The position numbers and the translations under genes are program-made. 64,000 bases of DNA from Nodosilinea sp. PGN35 (GTDB lineage: Bacteria; Cyanobacteriota; Cyanobacteriia; Phormidesmidales; Phormidesmidaceae), in contig NZ_JAQKQJ010000010.1 of the NCBI RefSeq assembly GCF_029109325.1, positions 1,240,001 to 1,304,000 of the forward strand, in the 5' to 3' direction. Below the pieces are notes generated by a model. It did no database searches. It saw only the letters and a program-made list of their open reading frames with translations, and was not told the DNA's origin. Positions 1 through 7,939 of this stretch are shown piece after piece (positions within the stretch are counted from its first letter, which is position 1; every line of letters begins with the position of its first letter).

Positions 1-193
1 GGCGGTTAGCCTCAACCGTGCTTCGGTTAGATTTAGCCCGCTGCCCTTTGATCGACAATCTAACGTCGGCAATCCAAAATCGCCAATTGCCGGTACGGTA
101 ACCGCCCCTGTGATTTGCGATCGCCCTTTCTATACTGGTTGTAGATGCAACTGGTCGTTGCGCGGTCGTTAGAACCCAGGGGTTCATTTGTCT

Positions 194-1501
194 ATGGCGC
201 AGGTAGCAGCTCACACAAAGACAATTACCCAGGCGGTGGAGCGTCTGGGCTACCGAGTGACGGTGGGGGATGTGGCGGCTGAGGCCGGGCTGCCCCTCCT
301 GGAGGCCCAGCAGGGAGTATTGGCCCTGGCCTCTGAGGTGCAGGCCCACCTCCAGGTCGCCGAATCGGGCGAGGTGGCCTACGTTTTTCCCAAAAATATT
401 CAGGCGGTGCTGTGGAGCAAATCCTGGCGGCTGCGGTGGCAGGCGGCCTGGGCCAGGGTGTGGCAGGCGCTCTTCTACGTGATCCGCATCTCCTTTGGCG
501 TGGTGCTGATTGTGTCGCTGCTGCTGATTTTGGTGGCGATCCTGGCGCTGGCGATCGCCGCTAGCAGCGCCAACCAGCAGGGCGACAACCGCCGTCGCAG
601 CGGCGGCGGCGGCATGATTTTCATGCCCAGGGTGTGGATCGGCCCTCGCCCGTTTCGCATGTTCCAGCCGCCGGGCCGCCGTCGCCCCTTGCCCCAACAC
701 GCTCCGGCAGACATGAACTTTCTAGAGGCGGTGTTCTCTTTCCTGTTTGGCGACGGTGACCCCAACGCCGATCTAGACGATCGCCGCTGGCAGGGCATTG
801 CCAAAGTAATTCAGGCCAACGGTGGTGCGGTGATAGCCGAGCAGGTCACCCCCTTCTTAAATGACCTGGGCCGAGGAGACTTTGAAGACTTTATGGTGCC
901 CGTGCTGAGCCGCTTCAACGGGCTGCCCCAGGTCAGCCCCCAGGGGGGCATTGTGTACCAATTTCCAGAGCTACAGGTGACGGCCAGGGAGCGCCGCACC
1001 CTCAGCCCGCCGCCGTTTCTGCGGGAGCTGCCCCGCAAGTTTAGCCAGGCAACCTCTGGGCAAATTGCGGGAGCCTGTGCTTTGGGCAGCGCCAACCTAA
1101 TTGGAGCCCTGGTGCTGGGCCGCATGCTGCAAGACCAGAGCCTGGTCGCTGAGTTGGGCGGCATTGTCGCCCTGGTCAACTCGATCTACTGGCTGCTGTT
1201 GGGCTACGGGACAGCCTTTTTGGGCCTGCCCCTGGTGCGCTACTTCTGGGTGCAGCGGCAAAACAGCCGCATTGCCGCCCGCAATGCCCAGCGCGAGCAG
1301 CGGGCCACCGCCCTCAGCCAGCCCACCGACGACCAGCGCGAAAAGCTGGCCTTTGCCCAGACCCTCACTACCCAAACGGTGCTGGGTACCGACAACCTGG
1401 CCTACACCACCGAGAGCGATCTGAGCGAGCAGGAAGCGGCGCAGAAAGACAAGATCGACGCCGAGTGGCAGCGCCTGCTAGAGGAGCGAGGGCGGAAGTA
1501 G
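194..1501 (+). CDS. Conserved cyanobacterial membrane protein with a duplicated winged-helix-like domain
   Basis: Product not identified. The protein has about 435 residues. Seen: an N-terminal soluble block (about residues 14-66), a strongly hydrophobic segment (about 93-123), a Gly/Arg/Pro-rich linker, a second soluble block (about 203-258) and two further hydrophobic segments (about 295-350). Both soluble blocks have helix-helix-strand spacing and end alike, GEVAYVFP in the first and GGIVYQFP in the second, which suggests an internal duplication of a winged-helix-like fold. The start is ATG at 194; an in-frame TTG at 188 sits 5 nt behind AGGGG and is equally possible. It converges with the serpin gene, with an AT-rich hairpin between them. 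I infer a membrane-anchored binding protein; no catalytic motif was seen. Confidence 0.8.
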   Translation: MAQVAAHTKTITQAVERLGYRVTVGDVAAEAGLPLLEAQQGVLALASEVQAHLQVAESGEVAYVFPKNIQAVLWSKSWRLRWQAAWARVWQALFYVIRISFGVVLIVSLLLILVAILALAIAASSANQQGDNRRRSGGGGMIFMPRVWIGPRPFRMFQPPGRRRPLPQHAPADMNFLEAVFSFLFGDGDPNADLDDRRWQGIAKVIQANGGAVIAEQVTPFLNDLGRGDFEDFMVPVLSRFNGLPQVSPQGGIVYQFPELQVTARERRTLSPPPFLRELPRKFSQATSGQIAGACALGSANLIGALVLGRMLQDQSLVAELGGIVALVNSIYWLLLGYGTAFLGLPLVRYFWVQRQNSRIAARNAQREQRATALSQPTDDQREKLAFAQTLTTQTVLGTDNLAYTTESDLSEQEAAQKDKIDAEWQRLLEERGRK

Positions 1502-1515
1502 GGGAGTGGGGGAGA

Positions 1516-1590
1516 GTTTTGAGTGTTTAGTTTTGAGTTTTGAATTCATGACCCTAGTTCAAAACTCAAAATTCAAAACTTAAAACTTAC
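1516..1590. repeat. AT-rich intergenic hairpin (TTTTGAGTTTTGAA type), likely bidirectional terminator
   Basis: A left arm rich in AGTTTTGA units is followed by a short loop and a right arm rich in TTCAAAACT units, giving an imperfect stem of about 30 bp. It lies between two convergent stop codons, where it could end transcription from both sides. A second member of the same family is at 26789-26883. Confidence 0.7.
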
Positions 1591-1596
1591 TCACCG

Positions 1597-2889
1597 CTAC
1601 CTCGGATCGACGATCGCGCCAACAAACAGCAGCGTGCCGGTGCTGCGATCGCGAATGGCGGCCAGAAAGGGTCGATTCACCACCATCTCAAAGGGCGGAT
1701 CGGGCGGCAGGGCGATGGAGGTGGGCATGATGCCAATAGCGGTGCTGGCCGCGGCTTCGGTGCCCTCCTCGTTGACCTCAAGGAAAGTTTTGTGGCGCAC
1801 CTGGTTGATAAAGGCATCCAGCTCGCTCAGACCCGAGAAGTCGGCCCGGCCTGCGTCAAAGGCGACGCCCATGCCCAAGGCTGCCAGGGCCGGTATCAGG
1901 TCGGCTTCGTACTCAAACTGAACCTTGGGCAGCTGGATCTCGCCGGGGCGCGATCGCAGCTGGCCCATCCAGCTTTCCCAGGTTTCAAAGTTGAGCTGGG
2001 CGGCCAGGTCGTCTAGCTCAGTGCCTGGGGTGGGCAAAATCACCTCAAAGCTGAGGGAGCCGCTGCCATAGGGCAGGCTCACCGCCTGAAACTGAGCGGT
2101 TTCTAGGTATAAATAGTCGTCTCGCTGGGCCATCAGGGGGTGCTGAATGGTCTCGCCGCTGGCCAGGGTAAAGGGGCGATCGGCGGTGCGGGCGGGGTCG
2201 AAGGCTGTGCTCCAGGCTCCCTTAAAGTAGATGGCGTTGACCAGCACCAGCAGCTGGTCGGCGGGCAGTTCGTCCACAATGGTGGGGATGCGATCGCGGG
2301 TTCTTTCGTTCACCCAGGCGTTGATGCGATCGGCGGCGGCGGGTTGGCCAAAGTCGAGGGCCGCCACCTCGGCGGTGTAGGCGGCCTGCACGCGCTCGAT
2401 GTAGTCGGCCCGCACCGGCAGCTGGTCATTCACCCAGAGGGAATTGGCGATTTCGAGGGCCACCTCGGGGTCGAGCTGAGTTAGATACTGGGTCAGAGCC
2501 CGACTGCCCGCGTTGAGCTGGTTGAGGTCTAGACCGTGGAGCCGGAGGGTGTGGGCGATCGCCGCCTGGGTCTCTCCGCCTGCGCCGTTGTAGGCCATGG
2601 CCAGGGCTAGGGCCACGCTGGTGGGCGACACCAGCACATTCTCATCCGGTGTTGCCTGCCGCAGCTGGTCAAACAGGGTAAAGCCAAACTCTAAATGGGC
2701 CTGGGTCAGGTCTGGGTTCATGGTGGGGGCCACGGTGGGGGCCTGGGCTAACGGGGCGGCAGAATCTCCCCAATTGCTGTAGGGAGCGGGTTCGGGGGCC
2801 AGGGGCTGGGCCTGGAGCCGGGCACAGCCCAGCGAGAGGGCCGCGAAGCCGCCCGCCAGGGCGGCCCAGCCAATCCATTGGTGTTCCAT
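1597..2889 (-). CDS. Serpin family serine/cysteine protease inhibitor, exported
   Basis: Suicide inhibitor of proteases, probably acting outside the cytoplasm. The 430 residues give a full serpin domain (about 60-430) behind a hydrophobic N-terminus ending in a weak lipobox (LSLGC, Cys22), so it is secreted or lipid-anchored. The hinge EEGTEAAASTA is of the inhibitory type (small residues at P12-P9). Aligning the hinge with alpha-1-antitrypsin places the scissile bond at Thr390-Ser391 in the stretch GIMPTSIAL. The C-terminal serpin signature NRPFLAAIRD is intact. It stands alone between a convergent membrane protein and trm1. Bacterial serpins are sporadic and usually regarded as acquired. 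The target protease cannot be told from sequence. Confidence 0.92.
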   Translation of the reverse strand: MEHQWIGWAALAGGFAALSLGCARLQAQPLAPEPAPYSNWGDSAAPLAQAPTVAPTMNPDLTQAHLEFGFTLFDQLRQATPDENVLVSPTSVALALAMAYNGAGGETQAAIAHTLRLHGLDLNQLNAGSRALTQYLTQLDPEVALEIANSLWVNDQLPVRADYIERVQAAYTAEVAALDFGQPAAADRINAWVNERTRDRIPTIVDELPADQLLVLVNAIYFKGAWSTAFDPARTADRPFTLASGETIQHPLMAQRDDYLYLETAQFQAVSLPYGSGSLSFEVILPTPGTELDDLAAQLNFETWESWMGQLRSRPGEIQLPKVQFEYEADLIPALAALGMGVAFDAGRADFSGLSELDAFINQVRHKTFLEVNEEGTEAAASTAIGIMPTSIALPPDPPFEMVVNRPFLAAIRDRSTGTLLFVGAIVDPR

Positions 2890-3024
2890 AGGGGGTATTG
2901 GTTAACGCTGACCCTACCTTGCCACGGGGAGTGGGGCGGGGCGGGCTGGTTTCAGGAATGGAAACTGGTGGATGGATGGATCCACAAGGCAGACCCCGTA
3001 TCTGCCCAAGGGCGACGAAATTGC

Positions 3025-3083
3025 TACAGCTGTAGCCCGTCCGGTTGAGACATTTTGTATATGAACGTTCAACCGTTTGAACG
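3025..3083 (+). repeat. Dispersed TATAGC/GAACGTTC element, copy A (left part)
   Basis: Reads TACAGCTGTAGCCCGTCCGG then TTGAGACATTTTGTATATG and the palindromic core GAACGTTCAACCGTTTGAAC. It matches the left 59 bp of the complete copies at 26945 and 46637. It lies in the gap between the trm1 stop and the serpin start. Confidence 0.75.
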
Positions 3084-3113
3084 CGATCGCATCCCCTGAC
3101 TTGACTAGGCAGA

Positions 3114-4238
3114 CTACTCTGCCCGCATCGATCGGGCGATCGCCACGCAATCCTCAAAGGCTGCACTGGTCTTTACCCCCTGCCAGTCCACCGACGGAAT
3201 CGCCGCCCTATACCCCTGGGCATGCAGTGCCGCGATCAGCCGATCGCGGTTTGGAATATCGATCTGCCCGCGCCGACCGATTTCCCCTAGCGGGTAGTAG
3301 TAGGGCGGCAGGTCAATCTCTTGGGCCATGATGGCCAAACGCTTTGCCTGCGATCGCCAGTTCCAGCGGTCGGCTAAGCTCTGCATCTCCGCCAGCGTGG
3401 CCCTGTCATGGAGCGGCCCGAGCCACAGTGGCCCGCTGACCACAGGCAGGGCGTCCGTGTCACAGCGACAGCTGACCCGACCCAGGTGCCGCCAGTCTGC
3501 GGTTTGAAAGTGGCCGCAGCGGTGGCAGTAGCCGAGGAAGCCGTAGGTCTCATCCGTCAGGGTGGGTTTGCCGACTAGCCGCACCATTACCCGGTGCACC
3601 TGGCCGGTAAACAGCGAAAACACCGGCTCTACGCCCAGCCCCCGCGCCGCTGCGGTCTGGGCGGCGTGGCCGAGCATCAGCCGCAGGCCCTGCTCGTGGA
3701 CGGCGGGATGCGATCGCCCGTAGGCCCCGTAGGTTTTCAAACACCGATCGGGAGCGTGGCCGCCGGTGGCCCGACCATCGGTGCTGGTCAGGTACAGCAG
3801 GCCCCCCAGGCGCGTAGCCCAGAGGCCCGTGTCCACGTAGGGAGACGGGCCGCCAAAGTTGTCAATATCCACCAGGTCGTAAAAGTCGCGCTGCTGGTAG
3901 CAGGTGAAAAACACCTGGTTGGCATCCTGGTGGGTAATGCGGCAGGCGGTGGGGGGCAGCCCCCCCAGATTGTGTAGCAGGGTTGCCGCCAGGTCAGGGT
4001 TGCCCTCGTTGGCCCACACCCAGTCGGCCTCCGCCTCTAGGCGGTAGCGCAGGGGACGCACGCCGCAGCCGGTCATGGCGTCGAGCACCCGCAGCTGGCC
4101 GTGGCGCTGGCGGTAGACGGCGGCAACCAGCACGGCCAGGTCGCGGGCGATCGCGCTTTGGGGTCGGTAGAATGCCTGCCCCAGGGTAAAGATGGCCTTC
4201 CCTTCCTGCACTGGAGCCGGGGATGTCCCCAGAGTCAC
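3114..4238 (-). CDS. trm1: tRNA (guanine26-N2)-dimethyltransferase, Trm1 family
   Basis: Transfers one or two methyl groups from SAM to N2 of G26 in tRNA. The 374 residues show the Rossmann SAM site (VLDAMTGCGVRPLRY, about residue 50), the catalytic-loop motif DIDNFGGPSPYVD (about 123-135) and a C-terminal zinc-binding region with paired Cys (CHRCGHF and CRC, about 236-258), all typical of Trm1. The start is GTG, and its bases overlap the TGA of the upstream DUF2103 gene (GTGA), so translation is probably coupled. Trm1 is mainly archaeal and eukaryotic; among bacteria it is known from Aquifex and cyanobacteria. Which tRNAs are modified is not shown by the sequence. Confidence 0.9.
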   Translation of the reverse strand: MTLGTSPAPVQEGKAIFTLGQAFYRPQSAIARDLAVLVAAVYRQRHGQLRVLDAMTGCGVRPLRYRLEAEADWVWANEGNPDLAATLLHNLGGLPPTACRITHQDANQVFFTCYQQRDFYDLVDIDNFGGPSPYVDTGLWATRLGGLLYLTSTDGRATGGHAPDRCLKTYGAYGRSHPAVHEQGLRLMLGHAAQTAAARGLGVEPVFSLFTGQVHRVMVRLVGKPTLTDETYGFLGYCHRCGHFQTADWRHLGRVSCRCDTDALPVVSGPLWLGPLHDRATLAEMQSLADRWNWRSQAKRLAIMAQEIDLPPYYYPLGEIGRRGQIDIPNRDRLIAALHAQGYRAAIPSVDWQGVKTSAAFEDCVAIARSMRAE

Positions 4239-4534
4239 CGGGCCGCCTCAACCGCTTGGGCGATCGCGCACTCCAGGGTGAGTTTATCTAGCTCGGTGAG
4301 CACAAACACCTCTTGTACTGTCTTACCCTTGCGGGCAATCAGCTTAAACCCGCCGCGAATGGGCACCGACACCTTCACCCGCAGCTCGGGGGAGTGGGCT
4401 CTGACGTTGGCAATCACCCCCGGCGTCACGGTACCAATGCCGGGCTGTTCTAAAAGCCGTTCGAGGATGGGAATCAGCCCGGGCAAGTGGGTGGAATGGT
4501 TCCAGACTAGACGACCGTCCGAGGCTTGTGTCAT
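4235..4534 (-). CDS. DUF2103 domain protein
   Basis: A small soluble protein of 99 residues covering a whole DUF2103 domain, common in cyanobacteria. Seen: a start-to-end alpha/beta pattern with the conserved-looking stretches IGTVTPGVI and RGGFKLIARKGKTVQEVF. The latter is basic and strand-rich and could bind nucleic acid (inference). It is the first gene of a two-gene unit with trm1, sharing 4 nt, which hints at an RNA-related job. Function unknown. Confidence 0.8.
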   Translation of the reverse strand: MTQASDGRLVWNHSTHLPGLIPILERLLEQPGIGTVTPGVIANVRAHSPELRVKVSVPIRGGFKLIARKGKTVQEVFVLTELDKLTLECAIAQAVEAAR

Positions 4535-4573
4535 TGGGGTGTTTTTAAGAAAAATTTAAGAAAAACTATCTGA

Positions 4574-4891
4574 TTATGCTTTCTCAAGGGGGGCCATCGT
4601 CAAGCCTGCGCGGGTGAGTTGAGTGTGGTACAGCTCCGCCTGCTCAAGGGGGCCTACCCACACAACGGCCTGGCCGTCGTGGTGCACCTGGTTGGTCAGC
4701 TCCCAGGCGCGATCGCTGCTCATGCCCGGAATATACTTCAGCAGGCACTCCGCCACGTGCTGAAACGTGTTGAAGTCGTCGTTGAGCACGATGATTTTGT
4801 AGTTGGGGTACGACTGGCGCGTGGTTTGGCGCGTCTTCTCGGGAGCAATGGCGGGGGCTGAAGACATTGCTTGGGGCAAAACCGGAGTCAT
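4574..4891 (-). CDS. clpS: ATP-dependent Clp protease adaptor ClpS
   Basis: Binds N-degron substrates and delivers them to the N-domain of the ClpC/ClpA chaperone for ClpP degradation. The ClpS core runs from about residue 30 to 105: YKIIVLNDDFNTFQHV carries the characteristic NDDF substrate-pocket motif, and HHDGQAVVW is the typical second half. The first 28 residues (Ala/Pro/Thr-rich) are a flexible entry tail. An in-frame ATG at 4867 is an alternative start. It lies just upstream of DUF2103-trm1 on the same strand, with a 39 nt gap. Confidence 0.92.
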   Translation of the reverse strand: MTPVLPQAMSSAPAIAPEKTRQTTRQSYPNYKIIVLNDDFNTFQHVAECLLKYIPGMSSDRAWELTNQVHHDGQAVVWVGPLEQAELYHTQLTRAGLTMAPLEKA

Positions 4892-5365
4892 GGGGGGTGA
4901 ACCTAGCTGAACCTAACGGATTGTCCTTCCTGCGATAGCAAGACCTGAGATCGATTCTGAACTCGGCAGTTCTGAACTCGGCAATCAGCACTGAGGGGCA
5001 GTACTGTTCTGAGAGCCAGCGTTGGGCTGAAGAAGGCGCTGAAGGAAATTGAGCCAGAGCAGGCCAAAGCAATGTAGAATGCCGCCTCGACCGGCTAGGG
5101 TCAGGCCAGGGGCTCGGCCTGCAAAGCCTGAATTTCAGTCAATACCCATTCCTAAACCCAGTTTTCTCCCTCCAGTGTATCGAATTCTGGCCATTGGCGG
5201 CAGTTCCGGTCGCCCTGGCCAGGGCGCTGCGGCTCTGGCCAGGGCGTGTCATCAATTGTGGCCAAAAGCCCTGAATATCGAGTCTTGCCATACCCGACCC
5301 AACCGACAGGCTAGGGGCTGCAACTCTTGATTTTTGCGAATTCAGCAGCTAATTGGTGACAGTTC
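4892..5365. other. 474-bp gap without a recognised gene
   Basis: Lies between the starts of clpS (minus) and the end of the kinase gene (minus). Seen: a tandem copy of TTCTGAACTCGGCA (4955-4968 and 4970-4983) and two copies of CTGGCCAGGGCG about 20 bp apart near 5215-5247. The open frames crossing it have no family resemblance. It presumably holds the clpS promoter. Confidence 0.5.
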
Positions 5366-6706
5366 CTAGAGCGACAGCATGCGCTCCAGCTTGGGAATGG
5401 TCAACGGCAGATCGATATAGGCATCGGCGAGGGGGGAGCAGTCTGTCGCCGCCGCCGGGCGCAAAATCACCACCTTGATCGGCTGGGGCACCAGGGGGGG
5501 GCGGAGCTGTTGCAGATGGTTGTCGAGGGCCGGGTTGCAGGCTTCGCGATCGCCCACGATCAGCAGGTGGGGCGAGTGGGTCTTGAGATGCTGGTGTACC
5601 TCGGCCCAGCTGCGGCAGCCGTTCACCTGCCAGCCGCAGGCCCTGACGTAGGCCACCAGCGCCCGATGGTGATCGAGATCGCTGTCCACCACTACCAGCC
5701 GATGCCCCCCTCCCCCCATCGGCACCGCCCCCACCGTCTGGAGGTCAGCCGATGAGCCCTCGGGGCCGTGGGCCGGCAGGCACAGTACGAAACAACTGCC
5801 CTGGCCCACCGCCGAGGTCACCCGCAGGTGGCCGCCGTGGATCTGAGCCAGCTGCCGGGTTAGCGCTAACCCCAGGCCAGCGCCCTCATACTGCCGATCG
5901 AGACCGCGATCGATCTGGGTAAAGGGCTGAAAAATTTGCTCCAGCTGATCCGCCGGAATGCCAATGCCCGTATCCTCCACCTTGAATTCCACCAGGGCGG
6001 CGCGGCTTTGCACCGTCAGAGTAACCTGCCCCTGGGCCGTAAACTTAACCGCATTCGACAACAGGTTCAGCAGCATCTGTCGCAGGCGGCGCTCATCGGC
6101 AATGCAGGTGGTGGGGCTGGGGGCCTTCGCGCGGTAAACCAGCTCCAGGCCCTTCTCCGCCGCCCGGGGCTGCATCATCGCCAGGCAGGCCTGACACAGC
6201 TCCGCCAGGGAAACCGGCGACAGCCGCAGGTGCTCCTGCCCTGCCTCCACCTTAGACAGATCGAGAATGTCGCTGATGATGGCCAGCAGGTGCTCACCGC
6301 TGCCGTGGATGTAGTCAAGGTATTCCACCTGCTTGGAGTTGAGGGGGCCGACTACCTGGCGAGACAGCAGAGCCGACAGTCCCAAAATGGAGTTCAGCGG
6401 CGTCCGCAGCTCGTGGCTAATCATCGCCAGAAACCGACTTTTGGCCTGGCTAGCGGCCTCTGCGGCCCGGCGCTGGGCTTCGAGAGCCTGGGTGCGCTGG
6501 GTCTGGCGGGCCATATCGATCCAGCACTGTTCGCGGCTGGTCTCCCGCTGCTGCAACACCTGCTTGAGCTGCTCAAAGGCAGCGTCGTCTCGGCACAGGG
6601 GGCGCAGGTCTTCTGAATCATTGGCGGTCATAGGTAAAACAGGCGGCATGCAGCCAGACAATGCCAGATCCGGCCTGGGGCCAGACGCTTTCCCATTAAA
6701 GCTCAC
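5366..6706 (-). CDS. Soluble hybrid sensor histidine kinase with a degenerate C-terminal receiver
   Basis: Cytosolic two-component kinase of 446 residues. Seen: an N-terminal coiled-coil-like segment (about 40-90), HisKA with the phospho-accepting His in [10 protein letters not shown] (about residue 97), HATPase with N box (NLLSNAVKF), G1 (DTGIGIP) and G2 (GAGLGLALT) at about 200-325, then a receiver-like fold (about 335-446). The receiver begins VVVDSDLD, but where the phospho-Asp is expected it reads [10 protein letters not shown] instead of the usual LxDxxMP, so phosphotransfer there is doubtful. No membrane segment or sensor domain is visible. The GTG start is uncertain; ATG at 6631 is an alternative. 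Confidence 0.87.
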   Translation of the reverse strand: MSFNGKASGPRPDLALSGCMPPVLPMTANDSEDLRPLCRDDAAFEQLKQVLQQRETSREQCWIDMARQTQRTQALEAQRRAAEAASQAKSRFLAMISHELRTPLNSILGLSALLSRQVVGPLNSKQVEYLDYIHGSGEHLLAIISDILDLSKVEAGQEHLRLSPVSLAELCQACLAMMQPRAAEKGLELVYRAKAPSPTTCIADERRLRQMLLNLLSNAVKFTAQGQVTLTVQSRAALVEFKVEDTGIGIPADQLEQIFQPFTQIDRGLDRQYEGAGLGLALTRQLAQIHGGHLRVTSAVGQGSCFVLCLPAHGPEGSSADLQTVGAVPMGGGGHRLVVVDSDLDHHRALVAYVRACGWQVNGCRSWAEVHQHLKTHSPHLLIVGDREACNPALDNHLQQLRPPLVPQPIKVVILRPAAATDCSPLADAYIDLPLTIPKLERMLSL

Positions 6707-6741
6707 CTGGCCGGGGCGGCCACATTCCTGACACTGTTATT

Positions 6742-6804
6742 TATGGCCGTAGTCCCGCTGGTCGAGACACCAAAAACCTCCAAAACGTTCAAACGTTGTC
6801 GAGG
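6742..6804 (+). repeat. Dispersed TATAGC/GAACGTTC element, copy B (diverged left part)
   Basis: TATGGCCGTAGTCCCGCTGG, then TCGAGACA, then AAAACGTTCAAACGTTGTC. It is the most diverged copy but keeps the order and spacing of the family. It fills the gap between the thiL stop and the kinase start. Confidence 0.6.
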
Positions 6805-6813
6805 CGCACCCGC

Positions 6814-7824
6814 CTAGGAAAAGTGCTGAAACCCGCGATTAAAGTCGAGCACCGCTGGCGCTGTCGGGTGCTCGGCCCATAGCTCGACCGCTGGTGCTGC
6901 CGTAGTCTCACCGACGATCGCGCAGCCATTCCCCAGCGCTGCCCGCAGTGCCTCGGCCTGGGGCCAGGGCAGACAGAGCACCAGCTCAAAATCTTCGCCG
7001 CCGTAGAGGCACCAGTCGAGGGCTTGGGAGCGCCCCACCCAATCGACCAGGGCCCCCTCAAGGGGCAGGTCGCTCTCCCGCAAAACGGCTCCGACCCCGC
7101 TGGCCCGGCACAGGTGCAGTACAGCATTGGCCAGGCCGTCGCTGGAGTCCATGGCGGCGCTGGCGCTGGCATCGGCGTCGGCCCCCAACACCTGCCAGAG
7201 GGCGGCAACGGCATCGAGGCGGGGTTGGGGACGCTGGTGGGCGGCCAGCCAGCGATCGCCATCGGCCTGGGCCACCTCCGCCCTGCGCTCGGGGTGCAGC
7301 AGTAGCTCTAGCCCCGCCCGCGACCGGCCATGGTAGCCGGTCACCACAATGGCCTGCCCCGGCTGGGCCCGGCTGCGGTAGAGCGCCCGCTGGGGGGCGA
7401 CGCTGCCCAGGGCGGTAATGGCCACGCTGACGGCGTCGGCCCTGCAGAGGTCGCCCCCCAGCACCGCGCCGCCCCAGCGGCGCAGGCAGGCGGCCATGCC
7501 CTGGTACAGGCCCTCTACCCAGTCCAGGGGAGTGTGCCCCGGCAGGCTCAGGCCCACGGTAATGCCCTCGGGGGTCGCCCCCATAGCGGCTAAATCTGAC
7601 AGGTTGGCGGCCACGGCTCGCCAGCCCACATCGGCGGGGGCGGTGGTGCGATCGCTAAAATGCACCCCCTCCACCAGCACATCGGTAGTGACCACCAGGT
7701 GCCGACCGGGGGGTAGGGCCACCACAGCCCCGTCGTCGCCAATCAGGTCGCCGGGGCAGTAGCGAAACAGCCGCTCCAGTAGCCCCAGCTCTCCCAATTC
7801 AGCAATGGTCTGCGGATGTTCCAT
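6814..7824 (-). CDS. thiL: Thiamine-monophosphate kinase
   Basis: Phosphorylates thiamine monophosphate to the cofactor thiamine diphosphate using ATP. The 336 residues show the AIRS/PurM fold: LIGDDGAVV near the N-terminus, the metal- and ATP-binding TTDVLVEGVHF and ANLSDLAAMGA (about 45-80), GGDL and the C-terminal MDSSDGLANAV and YGGEDFEL motifs, all ThiL hallmarks. It lies downstream of the cyclophilin gene on the same strand, 116 bp away, with a strong hairpin between them, so it may be partly uncoupled. Confidence 0.93.
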   Translation of the reverse strand: MEHPQTIAELGELGLLERLFRYCPGDLIGDDGAVVALPPGRHLVVTTDVLVEGVHFSDRTTAPADVGWRAVAANLSDLAAMGATPEGITVGLSLPGHTPLDWVEGLYQGMAACLRRWGGAVLGGDLCRADAVSVAITALGSVAPQRALYRSRAQPGQAIVVTGYHGRSRAGLELLLHPERRAEVAQADGDRWLAAHQRPQPRLDAVAALWQVLGADADASASAAMDSSDGLANAVLHLCRASGVGAVLRESDLPLEGALVDWVGRSQALDWCLYGGEDFELVLCLPWPQAEALRAALGNGCAIVGETTAAPAVELWAEHPTAPAVLDFNRGFQHFS

Positions 7825-7864
7825 GGTGAGCCCAATCTATCGCCCCAGGGACTAAAGCCAAGCT

Positions 7865-7909
7865 ACCGGGTGTCAGGTGTAGAACCGCATCCTGCCCCTG
7901 ACACCCGGT
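7865..7909. terminator. 13-bp perfect hairpin between cyclophilin and thiL genes
   Basis: ACCGGGTGTCAGG pairs with CCTGACACCCGGT across a 19-nt loop. No T-run follows on either strand, so it may be a processing or partial-termination element rather than a classical terminator. Confidence 0.5.
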
Positions 7910-7939
7910 ACCCAATACCCGACACCTTGACCCTGCCCC

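Noticed and set aside
5049..5330. A 93-codon plus-strand frame in the gap upstream of clpS
   Set aside because: Arg/Pro-rich start, no family resemblance, contains repeated CTGGCCAGGGCG; more likely non-coding.
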